The translations under genes and the position numbers were made by a program. A DNA stretch of 64,000 bases from Sporomusaceae bacterium FL31 (GTDB lineage Bacteria > Bacillota > Negativicutes > DSM-1736 > Dendrosporobacteraceae): the NCBI GenBank assembly GCA_003990955.1, contig BIFV01000007.1, positions 258,866-322,865 on the forward strand, in the 5' to 3' direction. Shown here in pieces: positions 20,698-30,687 of the stretch; the first letter of the stretch is position 1, and each line of letters opens with the position of its first letter. The notes beneath the pieces are model-generated. The model worked only from the letters and a program-made list of their open reading frames with translations. It was not told where the DNA came from and did not search any database.

Positions 20698-20722
20698 ATA
20701 TGTATTTGGTAGGATTTTTTAC

Positions 20723-20751
20723 TTGCATAGCGAAAAAATTAATTGTATAGT
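20723..20751 (+). promoter_or_regulatory. SigA-type promoter
   Basis: TTGCAT (20723-20728), a 17-base spacer and TATAGT (20746-20751), 34 bases before the solute-binding protein start. Confidence 0.55.
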
Positions 20752-20785
20752 AGTATATGTTTTATTCTGTTAACGGAGGTAACCT

Positions 20786-21820
20786 ATGCGTCGTTATCAA
20801 CCATTATTTTGGGTTACATTTATATTGTTAGTTATTGTCATCGCTGGCAGCGGATATCTTGCCGGATATGCCGATAAGCAGCATCCTGAAAATATAAAAG
20901 ACATTACTGTATATACGACTCTTCCAGTTGAGCAAGTAATAGGATTAGCTCAGGAGTATGAAAAGTCTGCAAATGTTCGAGTGAACTTTGTACCATTAAC
21001 TGAAAACGAATTGTTAACTCGTATGAAACTGGAAAAGGCTAATTCGAATGCTGACATTATTTTAGCATCAAGTGGACTTTTGGATCTAGTAAAACAAGAG
21101 GCATTAATCGCACCATACTCATCTGAACAAACTGATATTATTCCTAAACGCTTCAAAGACGAGCATGGCTATTGGACTGGAGTTTGGTATGATCCAATTA
21201 TTTTTGCCGCAAATCGAGATTATATTAAATCATTGACACAAGTTCCAACAAAATGGACGGATTTGACAAAAGAAGCCCCTTTACGAATTGGGATTACGGA
21301 CTTTTTGGCAGCTGATGCTTCGGCCAACTTACTCTATACATTAGTTTCAGCTCATGGAGAAGAGCAGACCTTCGAATACTTGCGCAAGATTCATCCAAAA
21401 ATTGTTCAATATGCAAAATTCTTGGCTACCCCTGTACGCATGGCAGGTATGGGAGAAGTTGATATTGCTATTGCAGTTCAAAGCGAAAGTATTCGCTATG
21501 TCAATGATGGATTTCCTGTAACAATCATTTATCCAGAAGATGGAACTGCCTATTTATTAACAGGAGCTGCCGTTGTCTCTGGAACGCCACATGAAGCTGA
21601 AGCAAAACAGTTTCTTGATTGGTTATTACAAGACTCTGTTCAAGCAACACTTCATAAAAATAAATTTTTCTTTATTCCTACTAATCAGGAGACTACTGCT
21701 TATAAAGCCTATACGAATAAAAATCTTAAATTATTAGACAACCAGCACATTTTGGCTGGAGAAGAAAAAAAACAAATACTGGATAAATGGGTACAAAAAG
21801 TGCGCTTAAGCTCCAGATAA
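20786..21820 (+). CDS. Membrane-anchored extracellular solute-binding protein (iron/spermidine type)
   Basis: A 344-residue periplasmic-binding-like protein. An uncleaved anchor or signal segment (residues 7-27) is followed by a type-2 binding fold: ITVYTTLPVEQVIGL, ADIILASSGLLDLV, GVWYDPIIFAANRDYI, and AVVSGTPHEAEAKQFLDWLL. This pattern is seen in Fe3+/phosphonate/putrescine-type binding proteins. No lipobox cysteine is visible, and no permease or ATPase gene is adjacent, so it is an orphan. AACGGAGG precedes the ATG. It lies 22 bases before rimO and may be co-transcribed. The ligand is unknown. Confidence 0.85.
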   Translation: MRRYQPLFWVTFILLVIVIAGSGYLAGYADKQHPENIKDITVYTTLPVEQVIGLAQEYEKSANVRVNFVPLTENELLTRMKLEKANSNADIILASSGLLDLVKQEALIAPYSSEQTDIIPKRFKDEHGYWTGVWYDPIIFAANRDYIKSLTQVPTKWTDLTKEAPLRIGITDFLAADASANLLYTLVSAHGEEQTFEYLRKIHPKIVQYAKFLATPVRMAGMGEVDIAIAVQSESIRYVNDGFPVTIIYPEDGTAYLLTGAAVVSGTPHEAEAKQFLDWLLQDSVQATLHKNKFFFIPTNQETTAYKAYTNKNLKLLDNQHILAGEEKKQILDKWVQKVRLSSR

Positions 21821-21842
21821 GAGAAACACAGGGGGAAATTGA

Positions 21843-23174
21843 ATGCTCAAAGCCGGATTTATCAGCCTCGGCTGTGCCAAAAATTTAGTGGATACAGAAG
21901 TTATGTTAGGAGCTTTAGCCACTAATAATATTGAAATAACACCTGACCCAGATCAAGCAGATATAATTATTGTAAATACCTGTAGTTTTATCGACTCTGC
22001 AAAAGAAGAATCAATATCAACAATCCTGCAAATGGCAGATTACAAATCTGCTCATAAATGCCGGGCATTGATCGTCGCAGGATGCCTTGGCCAACGTTAT
22101 AAACAAAACTTATTAGACGAATTACCTGAAGTGGATGCAATTGTTGGCACAGGAGCATGGCATCGTATTATGGAAGCCGTAAACTCTGTCCTTTCAGGAG
22201 AACGTGTGCTAATCATTGGCGATACTGAAACAATTTATGACGAAACCATGCCAAGAATTAGTACGACGCCATCATATACGGCTTATGTAAAAATTGCCGA
22301 AGGCTGTAATAACCGTTGCTCTTACTGTGTAATTCCAATGGTACGAGGAAACTTTCGAAGTCGTACCATTGAGTCAATTGTTGCCGAAGTAAAAAACCTC
22401 ACAGAACGCGGAATAAAAGAAATTAATTTAATTGCGCAAGACACCACTAGCTATGGTGCGGATTTATATGGAATGCCACAATTAGCCCAATTATTAACAG
22501 AACTTGCTGCTATTGACGATGTGAAATGGATTCGTTTATTGTATTGTTATCCTAAATATTTTTCTAATGAGCTTATTGACTTAATTGCAAAAGAGCCAAA
22601 GATATGTAAATATATTGATATGCCACTTCAACATGCTCATGATGACATTTTGCAAGCCATGTCACGACGAGATAGCCGTGCTGAAATCGAAAAGCTGCTG
22701 GCTCGACTGCGCGCAGCAATCCCAGATGTAGCCATTCGCACATCATTTATAGTTGGCTTTCCTGGCGAAACAGAAGAACATTACCAAGCTTTAAGACAAT
22801 TTGTGCAAGAACAACGCTTTGATAAAGTTGGCGTATTTACTTATTCGCGTGAAGAAGACACACCAGCTTTTGATATGCAAGATCAAATAACTGATGAAGT
22901 TAAGCAAGAACGCTATCACGACCTAATGTCACTCCAATCTCAAATATCCGAAGAGTTAAATAAATCCATGGAGGGACGTATTATTGAAGTGCTTATAGAA
23001 GGCAGGGATGCAGAACAAAACAATCTTGCATTTGGACGCTCCTACCGTGAAGCACTTGACATTGATGGACAGATTTTTATCGAAAATGATACAGACAGCA
23101 AAGCTGGAGATATCATTCGTGCTAAAGTAATTCAGGGATTTACGTACGATATAGTAGCTGAAAAAATAATTTAG
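21843..23174 (+). CDS. rimO: Ribosomal protein S12 methylthiotransferase
   Basis: A 443-residue methylthiotransferase that modifies Asp88 of ribosomal protein S12. Three domains can be read: UPF0004 (FISLGCAKNLVDTE, NTCSFI, VAGCLGQRY with three cysteines), radical SAM (CNNRCSYCVIPMVRG, residues about 155-170) and a C-terminal TRAM domain (from about 375). The FISLGCAKN start and the SYCVIP variant favour RimO over MiaB. A true miaB is also present at 36.8 kb. Confidence 0.96.
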   Translation: MLKAGFISLGCAKNLVDTEVMLGALATNNIEITPDPDQADIIIVNTCSFIDSAKEESISTILQMADYKSAHKCRALIVAGCLGQRYKQNLLDELPEVDAIVGTGAWHRIMEAVNSVLSGERVLIIGDTETIYDETMPRISTTPSYTAYVKIAEGCNNRCSYCVIPMVRGNFRSRTIESIVAEVKNLTERGIKEINLIAQDTTSYGADLYGMPQLAQLLTELAAIDDVKWIRLLYCYPKYFSNELIDLIAKEPKICKYIDMPLQHAHDDILQAMSRRDSRAEIEKLLARLRAAIPDVAIRTSFIVGFPGETEEHYQALRQFVQEQRFDKVGVFTYSREEDTPAFDMQDQITDEVKQERYHDLMSLQSQISEELNKSMEGRIIEVLIEGRDAEQNNLAFGRSYREALDIDGQIFIENDTDSKAGDIIRAKVIQGFTYDIVAEKII

Positions 23175-23243
23175 TTAAATATTGTTTTGTTAAAGTTTTC
23201 AATTAAGCATATATTCATGTATAATTACTAATAGTAGTTTATG

Positions 23244-23280
23244 AAAATAGTAGTGACAATTGTCCTGCTATTTTTTATTT
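23244..23280 (+). terminator. Probable terminator after rimO
   Basis: An AATAG...CTATT stem enclosing the inner palindrome GACAATTGTC, followed by TTTTTTATTT. In many Firmicutes pgsA lies here between rimO and cinA; it is absent. Confidence 0.6.
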
Positions 23281-23372
23281 GCCTGGATATAGTTTTTTTT
23301 AATACCTTATCGATCTATACATTTAAAGGATTTAATTAAAATTACGCGAATGCATAATTGGGAGGGTTTACT

Positions 23373-24632
23373 ATGATTGTGGAAATAGTAACTACAGGAA
23401 CTGAATTATTGCTCGGGCAAATCACGAATACAAACGCCCCCTACTTAGCTTGTCAAATGAATAAGCTTGGTTTCAATGTATTATATCAATCAACTGTTGG
23501 AGATAATCGCGAACGGATGATGCAAGTGATTACAACTGCATTATCCCGTGCTGATATAATAATCACCTCCGGTGGCCTAGGGCCTACACAAGGAGATATA
23601 ACGAAAGAAATTTGTGCGCAAGCATTTAACCTAAAACTATATTTGCATGAACCCAGTAATAATAAAATCAAATGTTTCTTTGCTAAGCGCCATGCTCCCA
23701 TGCCTGAAAGTAATCTGCGCCAGGCAATGGTTCCTGAAGGATCCATTATACTGACTAACGAACGTGGAACAGCTCCTGGTATTATCCTGGAAAAGAATAA
23801 TAAAGTTATTATCAATTTGCCTGGTCCACCACATGAGCTGGAATATATGTTTGAACATTCGGTTATTCCCTATCTTCATAACAAGTATGGTTCGCAAGGT
23901 ACAATTGTATCAAGGGTTTTACGAACTTACGGTATTGGTGAATCCGCTCTTGAAGAAAAAATTGCAGATTTAATTACAACGCAGACCAATCCAACAATTG
24001 CCTTGCTTGCTCGTCCAGGCGAAGTCATCATCAGACTGACTGCTAAAGGCAGTACTGAAATAATTGCCAAACAACTAATAGATAAGCTGCAGCTTATCAT
24101 TATTCCACGAATTAGTGAGTACATATTTGGCTTCGATGATAATAGTATGGAGACCACTGTCGGTCAGGATTTACTTAATAAAAAACTTTCACTCTCCTTA
24201 GCTGAATCGTGTACCGGTGGATTAATAACCAGCCGTTTAACTGATATTCCGGGTAGTTCGAATTATCTATGTGGCTCAATTGTTTGCTATAGTAATGAAG
24301 TAAAAATACAGCAAATTGGAGTTGCTCGCGATATCATACAAGAACACGGCGCTGTTAGTCAAGAGACCGCAAGCGCCATGGCGATTGGTATTCGTCAAAA
24401 ATTTAAAACCTCAATAGGAATTGGGGTAACAGGAATTGCTGGCCCAGGGGGAGCCACATCAGAAAAGCCTGTTGGTTTAGTTTATATAGCAATTGATGGC
24501 CCATCTGGTCATCAATGTTATAAGCATCAATTTATAGGGCATCGTACTGAAATTAAATTTCGTGCTTCTCAGGCAGCACTTGATATGATAAGACACTATG
24601 TACGTGGCCTAACGTTACAGGAGGATATATAA
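23373..24632 (+). CDS. cinA: CinA family nicotinamide-nucleotide amidohydrolase
   Basis: A 419-residue two-domain protein. The N-terminal MoeA/MogA-like domain begins IVEIVTTGTELLLGQ and holds TSGGLGPTQGD and LPGPPHELEYMF. The C-terminal amidohydrolase domain has LAESCTGGLITSRLTDIPG and GIAGPGGATSEKPVGLVYI. GGGAGG precedes ATG 23373 by 7 bases, so the upstream TTG at 23358 is not needed. It recycles pyridine nucleotides and is competence-linked in Bacillus (cinA-recA). It overlaps or abuts the helicase gene downstream. Confidence 0.95.
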   Translation: MIVEIVTTGTELLLGQITNTNAPYLACQMNKLGFNVLYQSTVGDNRERMMQVITTALSRADIIITSGGLGPTQGDITKEICAQAFNLKLYLHEPSNNKIKCFFAKRHAPMPESNLRQAMVPEGSIILTNERGTAPGIILEKNNKVIINLPGPPHELEYMFEHSVIPYLHNKYGSQGTIVSRVLRTYGIGESALEEKIADLITTQTNPTIALLARPGEVIIRLTAKGSTEIIAKQLIDKLQLIIIPRISEYIFGFDDNSMETTVGQDLLNKKLSLSLAESCTGGLITSRLTDIPGSSNYLCGSIVCYSNEVKIQQIGVARDIIQEHGAVSQETASAMAIGIRQKFKTSIGIGVTGIAGPGGATSEKPVGLVYIAIDGPSGHQCYKHQFIGHRTEIKFRASQAALDMIRHYVRGLTLQEDI

Positions 24633-24633
24633 T

Positions 24634-26217
24634 TTGAAAAAAGACACAGAATTTTTTGGTGATATTCAACTAAGTAAGAAAATTTTAGCAGCTATTACAG
24701 AAATGGGATTCGAAGAGCCATCACCAATTCAAAGTCAAACTATTCCTTTAGTGCTTGAAGGGCATGATGTTATTGGTCAAGCACAAACAGGTACTGGTAA
24801 AACAGCAGCCTTTGGTATACCTACGTTAGAACGAATTACAGAAAACCGCCAAATTCAAGCACTAGTACTCACACCAACCCGTGAGTTAGCCATACAAATA
24901 TCAGAAGAGCTGAGCAAAATAGGAAAATTTAAAAGAATAAAAACTTTACCTATCTATGGCGGTCAATCAATTGATCGGCAAATTCGTGCACTTAAATTTG
25001 GTGTTCAGTTGGTTATTGGCACACCAGGTCGTTTATTGGATCATATTCGACGCAACACAATAAAGCTTGATTCAGTTAAAACACTAATTTTGGATGAAGC
25101 CGACGAGATGTTAGATATGGGCTTTATTGACGACATTGAGGCAATTCTGCAAAATATACCGGCTGAAGGCCGTCAGACATTACTCTTTTCTGCCACAATG
25201 CCAGCTCCAATTGCTAACTTAGCTGTAAAATATATGAATGAACCACGCAAAGTTTCTATAAGTAAAGAACAATTAACTGTACCATTAATTGATCAATGGT
25301 ATTATGAAACAAGGGAAAAACTTGAGGGATTATGCCGGGTTCTAGATGTCGAAGACATTGGTAGACTTATTATATTTTGCCGTACAAAAAAAGGGGTCGA
25401 TGATTTAGTCGCCTCATTACAAGCGCGCGGTTACATGTCAGATGGCTTACATGGTGATTTAAGCCAGGCTCAGCGTGACAGAGTTATGAAAAAGTTTCGT
25501 GACGGCAAGCTGGAAATTTTAGTCGCTACCGATGTTGCCGCCAGAGGTCTTGATATTGAGCATATTACGCATGTAATCAATTATGACATCCCACAAGATC
25601 ATGAATCCTATGTTCATAGAATTGGACGTACAGGACGTGCAGGCAAAAAGGGTGTTGCAATTACATTTATAGAGCCGCGAGAATATCGTCAATTGAAAAT
25701 TATTGAAAAACTTGCTAAAACACGGATTCTTCGCAAACAGCTTCCTTCATCCGCTGATATTTTAGAACGGCAGCGTGAGATAATCAAAAGTCGTTTGGCT
25801 CAAACGCTGGACCGTCGCGGATTTACCGATTATCATTCCATCATCATGGACTTATCTTCTGACTATGACCCTGTTGATATTGCGGCGGCAGCAGTAAAGC
25901 TTTATCAAGAAGGTTTCAAGGAAAAAGAAGAAGAACAACAAACTACAACTCCATTAGCCAATACTGGTGCAGAACCAGGCATGGTACGTTTATTTATGAA
26001 CATTGGGCGCTCACAAAAAATTCGACCTGAAGATATCATCCGCAGTATTGCTAGTGAAGCTGATATTCCTGGCAATATCATCGGTGTTATTAATATCTAC
26101 GATAAATTTACCTTTGTGGAAGTACCAGAAGATGTCGCCGAACGCGTATTATCAGTCATGCACAAAAATACAATTAGAGGGTATAAAATTAATGTCGAGC
26201 CTGCAAAAAGTCGCTAA
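24634..26217 (+). CDS. DEAD-box ATP-dependent RNA helicase (CshA/DeaD-like)
   Basis: A 527-residue helicase. The Q motif (GFEEPSPIQSQTIP), AQTGTGKTA, PTRELAIQ, DEAD in LILDEADEMLDMGF, SAT, and HRIGRTGRAG are all visible. A C-terminal extension ends in a DbpA-type RNA-binding domain (MVRLFMNIGRSQKIRPEDI to the end). TTG start 1 base after the cinA stop, with AGGAGG 8 bases upstream. It probably remodels rRNA or mRNA. The exact orthologue (cshA, dbpA or deaD) cannot be settled by eye. Confidence 0.95.
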   Translation: MKKDTEFFGDIQLSKKILAAITEMGFEEPSPIQSQTIPLVLEGHDVIGQAQTGTGKTAAFGIPTLERITENRQIQALVLTPTRELAIQISEELSKIGKFKRIKTLPIYGGQSIDRQIRALKFGVQLVIGTPGRLLDHIRRNTIKLDSVKTLILDEADEMLDMGFIDDIEAILQNIPAEGRQTLLFSATMPAPIANLAVKYMNEPRKVSISKEQLTVPLIDQWYYETREKLEGLCRVLDVEDIGRLIIFCRTKKGVDDLVASLQARGYMSDGLHGDLSQAQRDRVMKKFRDGKLEILVATDVAARGLDIEHITHVINYDIPQDHESYVHRIGRTGRAGKKGVAITFIEPREYRQLKIIEKLAKTRILRKQLPSSADILERQREIIKSRLAQTLDRRGFTDYHSIIMDLSSDYDPVDIAAAAVKLYQEGFKEKEEEQQTTTPLANTGAEPGMVRLFMNIGRSQKIRPEDIIRSIASEADIPGNIIGVINIYDKFTFVEVPEDVAERVLSVMHKNTIRGYKINVEPAKSR

Positions 26218-26260
26218 GGCTTGATCCCCCACCTTAATCAACTGACATTGCCGTTATTTC

Positions 26261-26294
26261 ATCAAAAAAAGGGCCTCTTAGCCCTTTTTTTGAT
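26261..26294. terminator. Shared convergent terminator (helicase / rpmE)
   Basis: A perfect 14-bp inverted repeat (ATCAAAAAAAGGGC with its complement) around a CTCTTA loop. Each arm supplies the T-run for one strand. The right arm lies within the last codons of rpmE. Confidence 0.9.
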
Positions 26295-26490
26295 GAAGTC
26301 CATATTTTCTTGAAAAACGCTCTAATCGCCCAGTTGTATCAACAATCTTTTGCACGCCAGTAAAAAATGGATGACATTTGGAACAAACATCAACTTTTAG
26401 AACCTTCCTTGTTGACCCTGTTACAAAACTATGTCCGCAGGCACAACTTACTACAGTTTCATAATAAGTAGGATGAATTTTGTCTTTCAT
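26278..26490 (-). CDS. rpmE: 50S ribosomal protein L31, zinc form
   Basis: A 70-residue ribosomal protein. It starts [19 protein letters not shown] and contains [13 protein letters not shown], so the four zinc ligands (CxC and CxxC) of the C+ type L31 are present. AGGAGG lies upstream on the minus strand. It reads against its neighbours and converges with the helicase gene. Confidence 0.97.
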   Translation of the reverse strand: MKDKIHPTYYETVVSCACGHSFVTGSTRKVLKVDVCSKCHPFFTGVQKIVDTTGRLERFSRKYGLHQKKG

Positions 26491-26564
26491 ACTTGCCCCT
26501 CCTGAAAGTTCAATTAAAATAAACTATGCTGCCAGTCTCGTATTCATACATAAAATTTATTCTA

Positions 26565-26593
26565 TTGACTTTCCGAACAAGTGTTTGTAAAAT
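26565..26593 (+). promoter_or_regulatory. recA promoter with LexA box between -35 and -10
   Basis: TTGACT (26565-26570), a 17-base spacer and TAAAAT (26588-26593). The spacer carries CGAACAAGTGTTTG (26574-26587), a perfect match to the Firmicute LexA/DinR consensus CGAACRNRYGTTYG. LexA bound there would occlude polymerase, so recA is SOS-regulated. Confidence 0.92.
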
Positions 26594-26621
26594 AAATGTG
26601 AATAATATGGGGAGGACGATC

Positions 26622-27653
26622 ATGGATAAGATAAAAGCACTAGAGAATGCAATGCGCCAAATTGAAAAAGACTTTGGTAAAGGCTCCATCATGAAGTTGG
26701 GTGAAGCGGCTGCCAAGATGAATATTGAAGTTATTCCAACTGGTACTTTATCATTAGATATTGCCCTTGGAGTAGGTGGCGTTCCCCGTGGCCGAGTCGT
26801 TGAAATATATGGTCCAGAGTCTTCTGGTAAAACAACTGTTGCTTTACATATTATTGCCCAAGCCCAAAAAGCTGGCGGCATTGCGGCTTTTATTGATGCA
26901 GAGCATGCCCTTGATCCTATTTATGCAAAGAAGCTCGGAGTGGATATTGAGAATCTACTCATATCACAGCCTGATCATGGTGAACAAGCACTTGAAATTG
27001 CCGATGCCTTAGTTCGCAGCGGTGCTATTGATGTCGTAGTTGTGGATTCTGTGGCTGCGCTTGTTCCTAAGGCAGAAATTGAGGGTGAAATGGGTGACCC
27101 TCACGTTGGCTTACAAGCTCGCTTAATGTCACAGGCCATGCGTAAACTAACGGGAATTATCAGCAAATCGAAAACTACAGCGATTTTTATTAATCAGATA
27201 CGAGAAAAGGTTGGAGTTATGTTTGGTAACCCCGAAACAACCACTGGTGGACGGGCTCTGAAATTTTATGCATCCATACGTTTGGATGTTCGAAAAGCAG
27301 ATACTTTAAAACAAGGAAATGATATTGTCGGCAACCGTACAAGAGTAAAAGTTGTAAAAAATAAAATTGCACCACCTTTTAAGCAAGCAGAGTTTGATAT
27401 CATGTATGGTCAAGGTGTCTCTCACGAAGGATGTCTTGTCGATATTGGAACAGAGTTGGATGTTATTGAGAAAAGCGGTGCTTGGTATTCATACTTAGGG
27501 ACTCGGTTAGGACAAGGCAGGGAGAATGTAAAAGAGTTCTTGAAAGAAAACGCAACTGTAGCCAATGAGATCGAAAGTAAGATTCGCGAAAAATTAATTG
27601 TTAGTACGAATCCATCAAAGAACTCGAGTGCCATTGATCATGCCTCTGAATAA
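26622..27653 (+). CDS. recA: Recombinase A
   Basis: A 343-residue DNA strand-exchange ATPase and LexA coprotease. It starts [21 protein letters not shown], has Walker [10 protein letters not shown] near residue 68 and the [21 protein letters not shown]2 region. GGGGAGG precedes ATG 26622 by 7 bases; the frame is open upstream but crosses the promoter, so the longer start is rejected. It overlaps recX by 14 bases and is under the LexA box described above. Confidence 0.98.
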   Translation: MDKIKALENAMRQIEKDFGKGSIMKLGEAAAKMNIEVIPTGTLSLDIALGVGGVPRGRVVEIYGPESSGKTTVALHIIAQAQKAGGIAAFIDAEHALDPIYAKKLGVDIENLLISQPDHGEQALEIADALVRSGAIDVVVVDSVAALVPKAEIEGEMGDPHVGLQARLMSQAMRKLTGIISKSKTTAIFINQIREKVGVMFGNPETTTGGRALKFYASIRLDVRKADTLKQGNDIVGNRTRVKVVKNKIAPPFKQAEFDIMYGQGVSHEGCLVDIGTELDVIEKSGAWYSYLGTRLGQGRENVKEFLKENATVANEIESKIREKLIVSTNPSKNSSAIDHASE

Positions 27654-28089
27654 TAATGAGGTCCTTCGAACGGCTATCAAAATATTGTCACTACGCATGT
27701 ATAGTGTACATGAATTACGCAGCAAATTAGTAAGTAAAGGCTATTCATCTGCTGATGTCGATCATTCCATTGATGAATTAACTCGGCGCGGCTATCTGGA
27801 TGATATCGCGCTTGGGGAACTTTTATTCAATAAGTATCATCATGCCTGCAAATATAGTATAAAACAGATTATTTTTAAACTTAGCAGCCGAGGATTAGAT
27901 TCGCAAACAATCGATCATGTCTTAACTCAGTATAATTCCATTGACGAAACCAATGCTGCATTGAACCTGCTTCGCAAGCGCTATCTTAATCCGCAATCCG
28001 TTGAGCCCGCGAAAATAATAAGATATCTATCATCTAAAGGATTTCCGTATCATGTAATCAATCATGTAACTATTTTATTTGATAAGTAA
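27640..28089 (+). CDS. recX: RecA regulator RecX
   Basis: A 149-residue RecX-type protein of three-helix repeats: [20 protein letters not shown] (repeat 1, with the SxxEL-type motif), [25 protein letters not shown], and [20 protein letters not shown]. The proposed ATG 27640 lies inside the recA 3' end with only a weak GAG site upstream, so translation is probably coupled to recA. RecX modulates RecA filament growth. Confidence 0.9.
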   Translation: MPLNNNEVLRTAIKILSLRMYSVHELRSKLVSKGYSSADVDHSIDELTRRGYLDDIALGELLFNKYHHACKYSIKQIIFKLSSRGLDSQTIDHVLTQYNSIDETNAALNLLRKRYLNPQSVEPAKIIRYLSSKGFPYHVINHVTILFDK

Positions 28090-28256
28090 TTTATGTAAAT
28101 ATATTTTTTATAAATTCTGGTTAACTTGACACTACTTTCAAAAACAATTACAATTAATTTATCCGATCGTGTAAGAAAGATAGTTTTTTATTGTAATACT
28201 TTTAGAAGAGTAGAACCAATTGTTGTTATGGGGGATCAATTGGTGAGAGACTTTTA

Positions 28257-28290
28257 AAAGCCGAGTTAATGTGCTCGGCTTTACCCTTAT
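28257..28290 (+). terminator. Leader terminator or attenuator upstream of rny
   Basis: AAAGCCGAG and CTCGGCTTT form a 9-bp stem 30 bases before the rny start, with a moderate T-rich tail. A second inverted repeat, CCAATTG...CAATTGG (28216-28243), lies just upstream. They could terminate recX transcription or regulate rny. Confidence 0.6.
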
Positions 28291-28319
28291 TATAATTTAA
28301 TAAAAGGAGGTGGAAGATC

Positions 28320-29855
28320 ATCTTTGAAATTATTTTGGCTGCTATAATTACAGGAATTTTGGGAGCCGGTATAGGTTATTGGACACGTAAGAAAACGGCT
28401 GAAGCACAAATCAGCTCGGCTGAAGAAGCTTCAAAAAAGATTCTTGAAGAAGCAGAACGTTCAGGACAAGCAAAAAAGAAAGAAGCTTTGGTTGAGGCCA
28501 AAGAAGAAATTCATAAATTGCGTGTGGAATTAGATCGTGATACGAAAGAGCGACGTTCCGAGCTGCAGCGTTTAGAACGACGTTTAGTCCAAAAAGAAGA
28601 AAATCTTGACCGTAAAATTGACTCCCTGGAAAAAAAGGAAGAAATTCTTAGCCGCAAAGAAGCTGAGTTAGATAAAAGCCAAGAGAAAATCAATGATTTA
28701 CATGCCCGACAATTAGCTGAATTGGAAAGAATCTCCGGATTAACATCCGAAGATGCTCGAACTATGCTTTTAGCTAGTGCTCAAGAAGAAATTAAGCACG
28801 AAACTGCTATGATGATTAAAGAGCTAGAGCAACAAGCAAAAGAAGAAGCTGATAAGAAGGCTCGTGAAATTATTTCTCTGGCAATTCAACGCTGCGCAGC
28901 AGATCATGTTGCTGAAACTACTGTTTCCGTAGTTGCTTTGCCAAATGATGAGATGAAGGGACGAATCATTGGCCGTGAAGGTCGCAATATTCGTACACTT
29001 GAAACTCTAACTGGCATTGATTTGATTATTGATGATACTCCAGAAGCTGTTATTTTGTCAGGATTCGATCCTGTTCGCCGTGAAGTTGCAAGAATTGCTT
29101 TAGAAAAACTAATTGCTGATGGCCGAATTCATCCTGCCCGAATTGAAGAAATGGTTGAGAAGGCTCAGAAAGAAGTGGAGCAAAGAATTAAAGAAGCTGG
29201 TGAACAAGCAACTTTCGAAACTGGAGTTCACGGATTGCACCCAGAGATAATAAAATTATTAGGGCGTTTGAAATATCGAACTAGCTATGGTCAAAACGTT
29301 CTGAAGCATTCTATCGAAGTAGCTCATTTAGCTGGTGTAATGGCTGCTGAACTTGGTGTTGATGTCATGCTAGCTAAACGCGCTGGTCTTTTGCATGATA
29401 TTGGTAAAGCTGTTGACCATGAAGTAGAAGGTCCACACGTTACTATCGGAGCAGACTTAGCAAAGAAATATCGAGAAAGTCCTGAAGTGATTAATGCAAT
29501 AGGTGCTCATCATGGTGATGAAGAACCGAAAACTGTGCAAGCTGTACTGGTAGCTGCGGCAGATGCCGTATCAGCTGCACGTCCAGGTGCTCGTAGAGAA
29601 AGTTTGGAAAGCTATCTAAAACGCTTAACACGATTGGAAGAAATTGCTGAATCATTTGACGGTGTAGATAAATCATTTGCTATTCAAGCTGGACGAGAAA
29701 TACGTATCATGGTCAAACCTGATAAAATTGATGATTTGACTTCAGTACGTCTTGCTCGTGATATTGTCAAGAAAATAGAAAGTGAGCTCGAATATCCTGG
29801 TCAAATTAGGGTTACTGTAATCCGGGAAACGCGTGCTGTCGATTACGCCAAATAA
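28320..29855 (+). CDS. rny: Ribonuclease Y
   Basis: A membrane-anchored endoribonuclease that starts bulk mRNA decay. It has an N-terminal membrane helix, a long coiled coil (to about residue 200), a KH domain ([19 protein letters not shown]) and an HD domain ([22 protein letters not shown]). No ATG, GTG or TTG in frame lies at good spacing from the excellent AGGAGGTGG at 28305. ATC at 28320 (or 28317) is at 6-9 bases and gives a full membrane helix ([20 protein letters not shown]). The first canonical start, TTG 28335, is 24 bases from the site and truncates the helix. About 511 residues from ATC, or 506 from TTG. Confidence 0.95.
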   Translation: MFEIILAAIITGILGAGIGYWTRKKTAEAQISSAEEASKKILEEAERSGQAKKKEALVEAKEEIHKLRVELDRDTKERRSELQRLERRLVQKEENLDRKIDSLEKKEEILSRKEAELDKSQEKINDLHARQLAELERISGLTSEDARTMLLASAQEEIKHETAMMIKELEQQAKEEADKKAREIISLAIQRCAADHVAETTVSVVALPNDEMKGRIIGREGRNIRTLETLTGIDLIIDDTPEAVILSGFDPVRREVARIALEKLIADGRIHPARIEEMVEKAQKEVEQRIKEAGEQATFETGVHGLHPEIIKLLGRLKYRTSYGQNVLKHSIEVAHLAGVMAAELGVDVMLAKRAGLLHDIGKAVDHEVEGPHVTIGADLAKKYRESPEVINAIGAHHGDEEPKTVQAVLVAAADAVSAARPGARRESLESYLKRLTRLEEIAESFDGVDKSFAIQAGREIRIMVKPDKIDDLTSVRLARDIVKKIESELEYPGQIRVTVIRETRAVDYAK

Positions 29856-29860
29856 TAAAA

Positions 29861-29905
29861 CCGAAACGACTTTGCAAAATTGCAAGGTCGTTTTAATTTT
29901 TATTT
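29861..29905 (+). terminator. Intrinsic terminator after rny
   Basis: A 14-bp stem (AAACGACTTTGCAA with its near-complement, one G-U pair), then TTTTAATTTTTATT. Confidence 0.85.
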
Positions 29906-30083
29906 ATTAGTTCTTATTGTTAAGTCATTTCTTAAACCTTTTTTATCCATTGTATTTAATGGAGATTAACCCAATTTCCCAAACATTCTTCCATTAATTT
30001 AAAAGAGGATTTACTTAATATCTAGAGAATAAAGTACCTAGAACTTATTTACGATTATTATAATTGACGGATGGTGAACCATT

Positions 30084-30602
30084 ATGCCTAAATATCGACA
30101 AGATGATGAACAAGTTTCTGATGGTGTTAATTTACTAATATCCATTCTAGTCCGCTATCCTGAAATCGGAACCATCAACTTTGATCCAAATAAAGAGTCT
30201 TTAAAGCTTACATTTATGTTATCCGGCATCCCATCACAAACTGAGTTTTGTTCAATTAAACAACTTATATTAAGTAGTATTGCCGCTTATCAGGAACTAG
30301 AAGGTTTAACTGTCCAAATAACAGATTTGCAGATGACTACTTATGAGCAGGTCGCAATGCTAAATATTATTAGAGATGTTGCCACTCTATCTAAAAGCGA
30401 AATTGCACTTATTATTGCTTTACTCCGTGATAAATTTAAAGAACGTCTTGTTGCTGACCATAATGATTCTATGTTAGAAGAAGATTTATTAGTACAAGAA
30501 GAATTGATTGACAATATGCTCGAAAATATAAAAAAACATCATGCTGCACATGGATTAATCGGAATAAGAGAAGATGGACGGGTTTTAGTTTTTAATAAAT
30601 AA
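30084..30602 (+). CDS. Conserved hypothetical protein between rny and ymdB
   Basis: A 172-residue soluble acidic protein. The N-terminal half looks like an alternating alpha/beta domain (GVNLLISILVRYPEIGTINF, LKLTFMLSGI). The C-terminal half is helical and charged (LSKSEIALIIALLRDKFKERL, EELIDNMLENIKKHH). It ends GIREDGRVLVFNK. No signal peptide or membrane segment is seen. The family is not recognised. The ribosome binding site is weak (GGATGG). Its place between rny and ymdB suggests a link to RNA metabolism, but that is only context. Confidence 0.75.
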   Translation: MPKYRQDDEQVSDGVNLLISILVRYPEIGTINFDPNKESLKLTFMLSGIPSQTEFCSIKQLILSSIAAYQELEGLTVQITDLQMTTYEQVAMLNIIRDVATLSKSEIALIIALLRDKFKERLVADHNDSMLEEDLLVQEELIDNMLENIKKHHAAHGLIGIREDGRVLVFNK

Positions 30603-30638
30603 GAATTAACTTGGATTTATTAGCATAAACAATCCTAA

Positions 30639-30673
30639 CCAGGGTAATTTAAAAACAATTACCCTGGCTTTTT
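30639..30673 (+). terminator. Intrinsic terminator before ymdB
   Basis: CCAGGGTAATT and AATTACCCTGG form an 11-bp stem, then CTTTTTG. Confidence 0.85.
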
Positions 30674-30687
30674 GTTATGGAGGTATT

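Larger units (their letters stand above)
20466..20785. other. Intergenic region with an orphan hairpin
   Basis: No convincing gene was found. An open frame (20482-20712) lacks a ribosome binding site and reads like non-coding, AT-rich sequence. A terminator hairpin, ACACGGGG with CCCCGTGT then TTTTTAT (20673-20697), ends something transcribed from the left, possibly a small RNA. A SigA-like promoter (TTGCAT, 17 bases, TATAGT, 20723-20751) precedes the next gene. Confidence 0.6.

Noticed and set aside
20482..20712. A 76-codon plus-strand frame before the solute-binding protein
   Set aside because: No ribosome binding site, it runs through the orphan terminator, and the peptide looks like translated AT-rich non-coding DNA.
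28216..28290. A riboswitch in front of rny
   Set aside because: Two hairpins are present, but no known aptamer motif was recognised. They are described only as a possible attenuator.
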